Below are positions 58,122 to 64,000 of a DNA stretch of 64,000 bases, piece by piece; positions within the stretch are counted from its first letter, which is position 1, and each line of letters starts with the position of its first letter. The translations under genes were made by a program, and so were the position numbers. The DNA comes from Pelobates cultripes. Lineage: Eukaryota > Chordata > Amphibia > Anura > Pelobatidae. The DNA lies in assembly GCA_933207985.1 (NCBI GenBank), contig OW240912.1:74413834-74477833 (forward strand), in the 5' to 3' direction. A model generated the notes under the pieces. The model did no database searches and was not told the origin of the DNA. It was given only the letters and a program-made list of their open reading frames with translations.

Positions 58122-59005
58122 TCCTCCTGCTTTCTGAAACTCAATCTCTCTAAAACTGAGCTCCTTGTCTTTCCTCCACCTAATACTGATCCTCCTCTTT
58201 CACTCTTCCCTCAAGCTAGTGGTATCCACATAAGTCCATCCTTGCAAGCGCGCTGTCTTGGTGTCATACATGATTCTGGCCTCACTTTTGAGTCTCACAT
58301 CCAGTATGTTGCCAAATCCTGTAGATACCATCTTAAAAACATAGCCCGCATCCGCCCGTCGGTCTTCTCACCCCTCATCCATCTGTCAGTCCTTACATTG
58401 GCTTTCTGTATTCTATAGAAGCCAATTCAAAGTGCTAACCCACACCTATAAAGCACTGAGCAATTTTAGCCCCTCATATCTCTTCACAGATCCATAGGTA
58501 TGTCCTTTCCCGGTCTCTCCACTCTGTCTGTGACCTTCTCCTGTCCGTTGCTCGCACCAGTGCGGCCAACTCACGCTTGCAGGACTTCTCGCGGGTGGCT
58601 CCCTTCCTATGGAATAGCCTGCCTACCGCCATCAGACTCTCCCCTAGTCTTGCATCTTTTAAGAAGTGCCTTAATACCAATCTCTTTAGGAAAGTTTATG
58701 GCCTCCCAGAGTAACCTCTACCTTACATACATGTCTCTTGCTCTCCCCTAAAGGGCAGCACTCTACTCTCTCCTCCAGCTCTGCTTCACTCCCACCTTAT
58801 TTGATTGCAATTTCCTGTCCTAATGTGTTTTATACCCCACCTCCTATAAAGTGTAAGCTCGTTTGAGCAGGGTCCTCTTCAATTTATCGTTCCTGTAAGT
58901 TTTCTTGTAATTGTCCTTTATAGTGAAATCCCCCCTCTCATAATATTGTAAAGCACTGCGGAATCTGTTGGCGCTATATATATGGCAATAATAATAATAA
59001 TAATC

Positions 59006-60252
59006 AAGAGGAAAAAGTTCATAGAGAAAAGTACTATCCCATCCTAAACAGCAGTGACATCGCAATAGCAGTTACAGAATCAAGTGATGTTAGCATTGAA
59101 GCACTATCCAGGTTGTAAAACTTTTCTTGTCGAGGACCAGAATTAGGTAGTTAGCGCTAGCATAGTGGCCCACTAAAGATTAGGGTTCCATACCTAATAT
59201 GTAATCTAATTGATATTTTAATACATTTTGCAGAACACCTTAAAGAGTTTGTGCACAGGAGAAGGCAATACGCAACTGTAAATAACTTGTTGTGAGTAGT
59301 TGCTAATGTTCTGATGAATATGGTTAGTTAGACTGCTCCAAAATTGACATGGGGACCCATTTTTGGGTCCCACTCCAAGGGTTAAGAACTAGGCATTAGT
59401 TAGACATGAGACATAAGCAACAAGTGCATTGTCCTTCTCCTTGTCTGACCTTTGAGAATGTAAAAGCATCTTCTTTGCCCATCTTCCTAGCCAACTGACA
59501 CAAAGTCCCAACAATTTAAAAATTTCGCATTTTGCTCATAATGGATTTTCTCCAAGTAGGTCAAGAATGGAAATCCCTAGTGTACATAAAGAAATATTTT
59601 ACGTAGAAAACATATCATGCTACAATAATGGCACAAGAATATTATGTAGGTCATTCGATTAACCTTCCATTGAACTGTTTGTTTACTAATAATATGTAAG
59701 GTTTTTTTTTCTCTTTTCTTTATATATTGTTTGCTACCATGAAATATGATAAGGTATAATTCAGTCCTGTTTAATTAATCACTGTATGATTGTATTATCA
59801 AACACAAAACAAAAGAAAAACTGGCAGCTAAATATATATCTGTCACTGCAAATAGTCTTATCGTATAACAGGTTAGTTGAAAAAAGAAAAGGTTGTTAAA
59901 AAAACAAACAAACTCATGGCATCAGGTAACAACAGAAATAATAGAGATTAAATAAAGAAGGAAATAAACTTGGTCTGTTTCTCATGTATACCAATTCAAA
60001 TAAATACTAGATTTAAAAAAATAAAATTTTTAAATGAGATTAATGCCATAAATATGGACAGATCTTACATTTAGACATCTTATATTCCAGGAATGTATGT
60101 TATGCAGAGGGTCTGAAGTCATGCAGAGGGACTGAAAAAAATATGTATCGCACAGTTCTTTTACCTTTAGACATCACTGCATGGAGAAGCAGGTAGAACA
60201 GGTCCAGGCAAACAAACAAACAATATGAATGATTGCTATGTCATCTGCAATA
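59006..60252. other. Unassigned AT-rich DNA
   Basis: No gene or recognised element. This is the left neighbourhood of the intact Tc1-type transposon. Confidence 0.5.
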
Positions 60253-60254
60253 TA

Positions 60255-61817
60255 CAGGGAGTGCAGAATTATTAGGCAAGTTGTATTTTTGAGGATTAAT
60301 TTTATTATTGAACAACAACCATGTTCTCAATGAACCCAAAAAACTCATTAATATCAAAGCTGAATATTTTTGGAAGTAGTTTTTAGTTTGTTTTTAGTTT
60401 TAGCTATGTTAGGGGGATATCTGTGTGTGCAGGTGACTATTACTGTGCATAATTATTAGGCAACTTAACAAAAAACAAATATATACCCATTTCAATTATT
60501 TATTATTACCAGTGAAACCAATATAACATCTCAACATTCACAAATATACATTTCTGACATTCAAAAACAAAACAAAAACAAATCAGTGACCAATATAGCC
60601 ACCTTTCTTTGCAAGGACACTCAAAAGCCTGCCATCCATGGATTCTGTCAGTGTTTTGATCTGTTCACCATCAACATTGCGTGCAGCAGCAACCACAGCC
60701 TCCCAGACACTGTTCAGAGAGGTGTACTGTTTTCCCTCCTTGTAAATCTCACATTTGATGATGGACCACAGGTTCTCAATGGGGTTCAGATCAGGTGAAC
60801 AAGGAGGCCATGTCATTAGATTTTCTTCTTTTATACCCTTTCTTGCCAGCCACGCTGTGGAGTACTTGGACGCGTGTGATGGAGCATTGTCCTGCATGAA
60901 AATCATGTTTTTCTTGAAGGATGCAGACTTCTTCCTGTACCACTGCTTGAAGAAGGTGTCTTCCAGGAACTGGCAGTAGGACTGGGAGTTGAGCTTGACT
61001 CCATCCTCAACCCGAAAAGGCCCCACAAGCTCATCTTTGATGATACCAGCCCAAACCAGTACTCCACCTCCACCTTGCTGGCGTCTGAGTCGGACTGGAG
61101 CTCTCTGCCCTTTACCAATCCAGCCACGGGCCCATCCATCTGGCCCATCAAGACTCACTCTCATTTCATCAGTCCATAAAACCTTAGAAAAATCAGTCTT
61201 GAGATATTTCTTGGCCCAGTCTTGACGTTTCAGCTTGTGTGTCTTGTTCAGTGGTGGTCGTCTTTCAGCCTTTCTTACCTTGGCCATGTCTCTGAGTATT
61301 GCACACCTTGTGCTTTTGGGCACTCCAGTGATGTTGCAGCTCTGAAATATGGCCAAACTGGTGGCAAGTGGCATCGTGGCAGCTGCACGCTTGACTTTTC
61401 TCAGTTCATGGGCAGTTATTTTGCGCCTTGGTTTTTCCACACGCTTCTTGCGACCCTGTTGACTATTTTGAATGAAACGCTTGATTGTTCGATGATCACG
61501 CTTCAGAAGCTTTGCAATTTTAAGAGTGCTGCATCCCTCTGCAAGATATCTCACTATTTTTGACTTTTCTGAGCCTGTCAAGTCCTTCTTTTGACCCATT
61601 TTGCCAAAGGAAAGGAAGTTGCCTAATAATTATGCACACCTGATATAGGGTGTTGATGTCATTAGACCACACCCCTTCTCATTACAGCGATGCACATCAC
61701 CTAATATGCTTAATTGGTAGTAGGCTTTCGAGCCTATACAGCTTGGAGTAAGACAACATGCATAAAGAGGATGATGTGGTCAAAATACTCATTTGCCTAA
61801 TAATTCTGCACTCCCTG
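60255..61817 (-). mobile_element. Complete Tc1-type transposon (DD37E)
   Basis: This 1563-bp element is flanked by TA at 60253-60254 and 61818-61819. The ends are perfect inverted repeats CAGGGAGTGCAGAATTATTA onward (60255-60280 and 61792-61817). Each end also carries an inner repeat, TGTGCATAATTATTAGGCAA (60444 on, and inverted to 61638). This gives the IR/DR layout with two transposase-binding-type repeats about 180 bp apart at each end. A single uninterrupted transposase gene fills the middle. The element seems complete and is the best-preserved in the window. Confidence 0.95.
60583..61599 (-). CDS. Tc1-type transposase, DD37E, apparently intact
   Basis: This encodes a cut-and-paste transposase that would bind the inverted repeats and integrate at TA. 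The 338-residue protein has an N-terminal helix-turn-helix pair (about 7-45, containing IVRYLAEGCSTLKIAKLL). A basic linker GRKKRVEKPRRK (49-60) looks like a nuclear localisation signal. The DDE domain has D144 in LWTDEMRVSL, D237 in FMQDNAPSHAS and E275 in DLNPIENLW. There are 37 residues between the second D and the E, unlike the 34 of classical Tc1; the DD37E group is known as TRT. The glycine-rich GGGG (176-179) precedes VWAG, as in other Tc1 proteins. The start is the only ATG in frame near the 5' repeat and gives the usual family length. There is no stop or frameshift, although one copy cannot prove activity. Confidence 0.95.
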   Translation of the reverse strand: MGQKKDLTGSEKSKIVRYLAEGCSTLKIAKLLKRDHRTIKRFIQNSQQGRKKRVEKPRRKITAHELRKVKRAAATMPLATSLAIFQSCNITGVPKSTRCAILRDMAKVRKAERRPPLNKTHKLKRQDWAKKYLKTDFSKVLWTDEMRVSLDGPDGWARGWIGKGQRAPVRLRRQQGGGGVLVWAGIIKDELVGPFRVEDGVKLNSQSYCQFLEDTFFKQWYRKKSASFKKNMIFMQDNAPSHASKYSTAWLARKGIKEENLMTWPPCSPDLNPIENLWSIIKCEIYKEGKQYTSLNSVWEAVVAAARNVDGEQIKTLTESMDGRLLSVLAKKGGYIGH

Positions 61818-61819
61818 TA

Positions 61820-62532
61820 TATGCATGCTTTTAATCAAGCAGCTGTATTTACTATATAGGCATAAGATGACCACATACAGTTATAATGTTTTAATTCTCC
61901 TCTCATTTTTGGAATCTGAATTCCACAAAATAGCAGCTGCTTCCTTACAAATATCCATACGCAGAACGTTTTAGCACGTGTTCTTAATTGTCTGTCACAT
62001 CAAATATAGAATAATGGTATTTGTGTTTCTACGCTAGATTTTGGAGCTAATATGAAGTATTTAAAGTCATACCGAATATATTCTAAAAAAATATAATACT
62101 CCCAAACATTATTTCTCAAATATATGAAAAACTAAACAACTAAATTGAAAAAAAAATCTAACATGTCCATATCTTAACCTTTTTATATAGTTATATAGAA
62201 CAGGGTTATACAAGAAATGTATGTTTGCTCTAATTGTATATGCTAGTAATGAATCCATTGTCTTGAATATAGGTTAGAAATCATCTTTATTAACAAAAAT
62301 AAACTGGGTAATAAAGGTGTTAGCTACTGTGAAATGATCAATAGAAAATAACAAATAAAAAAGTATAGACTCCGAAAAGAAAGGACAGATAGGTTTATTA
62401 ACCAAATACAGGCATTCATAATGAGCAACTCAGTAGCTGTGGCACTATTACAAAAAGACACTGTAAATACACACTTAAGATAATACAACCAACAATATCA
62501 TTGTGGATGCCCATTCATTGGTGTCTGCACTC
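61820..62532. other. Unassigned AT-rich DNA
   Basis: No gene or recognised element. Confidence 0.5.
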
Positions 62533-62536
62533 TTAA

Positions 62537-63156
62537 AGGATCACTATAGGGTCAGGAACACAAACATGTATTCCTGACCCTATTGTGTTAACACCACCAT
62601 CTAGCCCCCTGGGCCCCTCACGCCTCCATAAATATAGTAAAAATCTTACTGTATTCAAGCCTGAATCTGTAAATCTGCATGCAGTTAGACTCAGAAAAAC
62701 AAGCAGTCTGCTGACATGTGCTAGCCTGATGCAATCACAATGCTTCCTCAGGATTGGCGGAGACTGACAAAGAGGGGGCAGAGCCAGCATGATTCAAACA
62801 CAGCCCTGGCCAATCAGCATCTCCTCATAGAGATGAATTGAATCAATGAATCTCTATGAGGAAAGTTCAGTGTCTGCATGCAGAGGGAGGAGACACTGGA
62901 TCACAGGATGCCGTGCACAGTGCTGCCCTGTGCTCTGCTGACAGCAGATCTGAGTGGATCGAGGCATATCATGCCTCCATCAACTCCGAAGTCCCTCTGG
63001 TTCACTCTGAGTGACTGCAACTTAAGGTGTTCCTAGCTTTCAATGTAAACACTGTATTTTCTCATATTGTTTAGATGAGAAAGGCTGTAGGGAGCTATAG
63101 TTCTCACCTGAACAACCTCATTAAGCTCAAGTTGTTCAAGTGACTACAGTGTCCCT
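62537..63156 (-). mobile_element. T2/Kolobok-type MITE with hairpin ends
   Basis: Exact TTAA flanks lie at 62533-62536 and 63157-63160. The ends are AGGATCACTATAGGGTCAGG and, from the right, AGGGACACTGTAGTCACTTG. The left hairpin is a perfect 13-bp stem, ATAGGGTCAGGAA (62546-62558) with TTCCTGACCCTAT (62571-62583). The right one, CACCTGAACAACCT (63105-63118) with AAGTTGTTCAAGTG (63129-63142), is imperfect. It is the inverted relative of 43569-44123. It is 620 bp and non-coding. Confidence 0.88.
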
Positions 63157-63549
63157 TTAAAGACTGAGCAAAGTTATACATATTGTGAAATTCACAATAA
63201 GAAAGGACAAATGCTTGATACTATACAAATATTTAAATGAAAGCTTATGTATCTAGCCTTATCTCTCAGAATAAGTATTAACAGTAACAGACAGACTCAA
63301 ACATCACAATCTAGTGCCCAAATCATTTGGCTACACAGAAGATTATAGCTACGAAAATAAATAGTGTTTTACTGCAAATCCATGGAAAGGCAACTATGCC
63401 AAAATGTTCTGGAATAGAATTGTGGAAGATGGGAAACTGATAGCATATTTTGACCCATCTGAAGCTACAATTACATTTAATAATCAGACACTGTCTTAAA
63501 GGGGTTTATCTGTTTAGAGAACAATAGGTCTCTAAACTTCTTCTATCCT
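63157..63549. other. Unassigned DNA
   Basis: No gene or recognised element. Confidence 0.5.
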
Positions 63550-64000
63550 TCTTCCTTTTTATCTTCATGATCCCATCACCTCTTACTTTATCTAATTTCT
63601 TTCCGCTACTGTGGTCTCATCCCCAACAAATATTTCCAACCTCTCTCTGCCAATTAGCACCTTCCCCTGTTCTGTCAAACATACAATCGTCAATCCCATC
63701 CTAAAAAAAGAAAAAAAATACATCTTTTGACCCTACTTCTCCTTTTAACTACTGTGCCATATTTCTACTTCCATTCACTTTTAAGCTTCTTGAGTGACTT
63801 TTGTTTACACAACTAACTCTCAATACTAACTCCCTCTTTGATCCTCTTCAACCTGTCTTCTACTCCCTCCACTCTGCTGAAATTGCCCTTACGAAAGTGA
63901 CTATTGACTTAGTCTCTGCAAAATCTAAAGGTCATTACCCTATATTAATTCTCTTCACCCTCTCTGCTGCTTTTAATACTGTTGACCACTCTTCTTCTTT
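63550..64000 (+). pseudogene. L2-type reverse transcriptase fragment, running off window
   Basis: The plus strand reads with frame breaks as the early RT region of an L2-type ORF2. TIVNPILKKKK (about 63685) corresponds to the first RT motif. Near the window end it reads [24 protein letters not shown] sequence and then [16 protein letters not shown], the first catalytic aspartate region with the D replaced by N. An A-rich run (63704-63719) breaks the frame. The rest lies beyond 64000. Confidence 0.72.

Larger units (their letters stand above)
56780..58710 (+). pseudogene. L2 reverse transcriptase C-terminal part, interrupted
   Basis: The left part reads GVPQDSVIGPFLFSLY, then after a frame change HLYADDTQIYLSSPDLSPAV, which contains the YADD active site. 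It continues to SISDWMSSRF, where the retroposon is inserted. The right part resumes directly with LKLNLSKTELLVFPPPNTD, SLQARCLGVIHDSGLTFESH and YVAKSCRYHLKNIARIRP, then breaks at a TAG (58416-58418). Later frames carry decayed C-terminal motifs (for example WNSLP-type sequence near 58612). The upstream endonuclease and first RT motifs are missing. Confidence 0.85.
56768..59005 (+). mobile_element. L2-type LINE, split by a retroposon
   Basis: Two parts of one L2 element (56768-57002 and 58122-59005) flank a minus-strand retroposon. The right part ends with TGTAAGCTCGTTTGAGCAGG (58852-58871), AAGCACTGCGGAATCTGTTG (about 58951-58970), GGCGCTATATATATGGC and an ATA-type microsatellite (58987-59004). 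The truncation at the left abuts a hAT MITE end. Confidence 0.85.

Noticed and set aside
1..64000. CRISPR array, operon, prokaryotic gene cluster, tRNA or rRNA gene
   Set aside because: No spaced identical repeats, cloverleaf or rRNA core motifs were seen, and the window is plainly eukaryotic.

Overview
This window looks like intergenic or intronic DNA from a vertebrate, most probably a frog or toad (anuran amphibian). It is AT-rich and contains no recognisable host exon. It holds many dead transposable elements of the mix typical of amphibians: L1/Tx1-type, CR1 and L2 LINEs, a DIRS fossil, LTR remnants, several hAT and Tc1/mariner elements, and many TTAA-flanked MITEs of the T2/Kolobok kind (ends TTAAAGGR). 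I cannot name the species. Almost every long open frame belongs to a transposon or is low-complexity.

Layout. 1-3539: 3' part of an L1-type LINE whose A tail abuts a 5'-truncated CR1 (3540-5738) and an L2 tail (to about 6191). 6.8-7.3 kb: T2 MITE. 7.8-9.5 kb: two related LTR-like blocks in tandem. 11.8-16.5 kb: a palindromic MITE, a minus-strand retroposon ending in an L1-like tail, an L2 split by a hAT element, and a short hAT MITE. 17-27 kb: MITE, CR1, hAT-like tandem and L1 fragments in mostly unassigned DNA. 28.9-30.6 kb: a composite repeat with a 600-bp palindrome. 30.8-33.8 kb: two more oligo(T)-headed retroposons. 35-45 kb: MITEs, three Tc1/mariner relics and a DIRS polymerase relic. 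48.1-48.7 kb: solo LTR with 5-bp target duplication. 48.9-56.0 kb: a three-level nest (T2 MITE, then a 6.6-kb hAT with ruined transposase, then a 2.3-kb hAT-like element). 56.8-59.0 kb: L2 split by a retroposon that is itself split by a short palindromic MITE. 60.25-61.82 kb: a complete Tc1-type transposon with an uninterrupted 338-residue transposase of DD37E spacing. 62.5-63.2 kb: T2 MITE. 63.55 kb to the end: L2 reverse transcriptase fragment leaving the window.

How the parts work together. No host pathway is visible; the logic is that of insertion history. Only the Tc1-type element appears potentially self-sufficient. The most unusual signals are three. First, self-complementary subterminal hairpins recur at T2 MITE ends, and their stems differ in sequence but stay paired. 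Second, minus-strand retroposons combine an L1-like 3' tail with a GC-rich 5' part and no reverse transcriptase. Third, exact 8-bp duplications allow the 49-56 kb nest to be dissected to the base.
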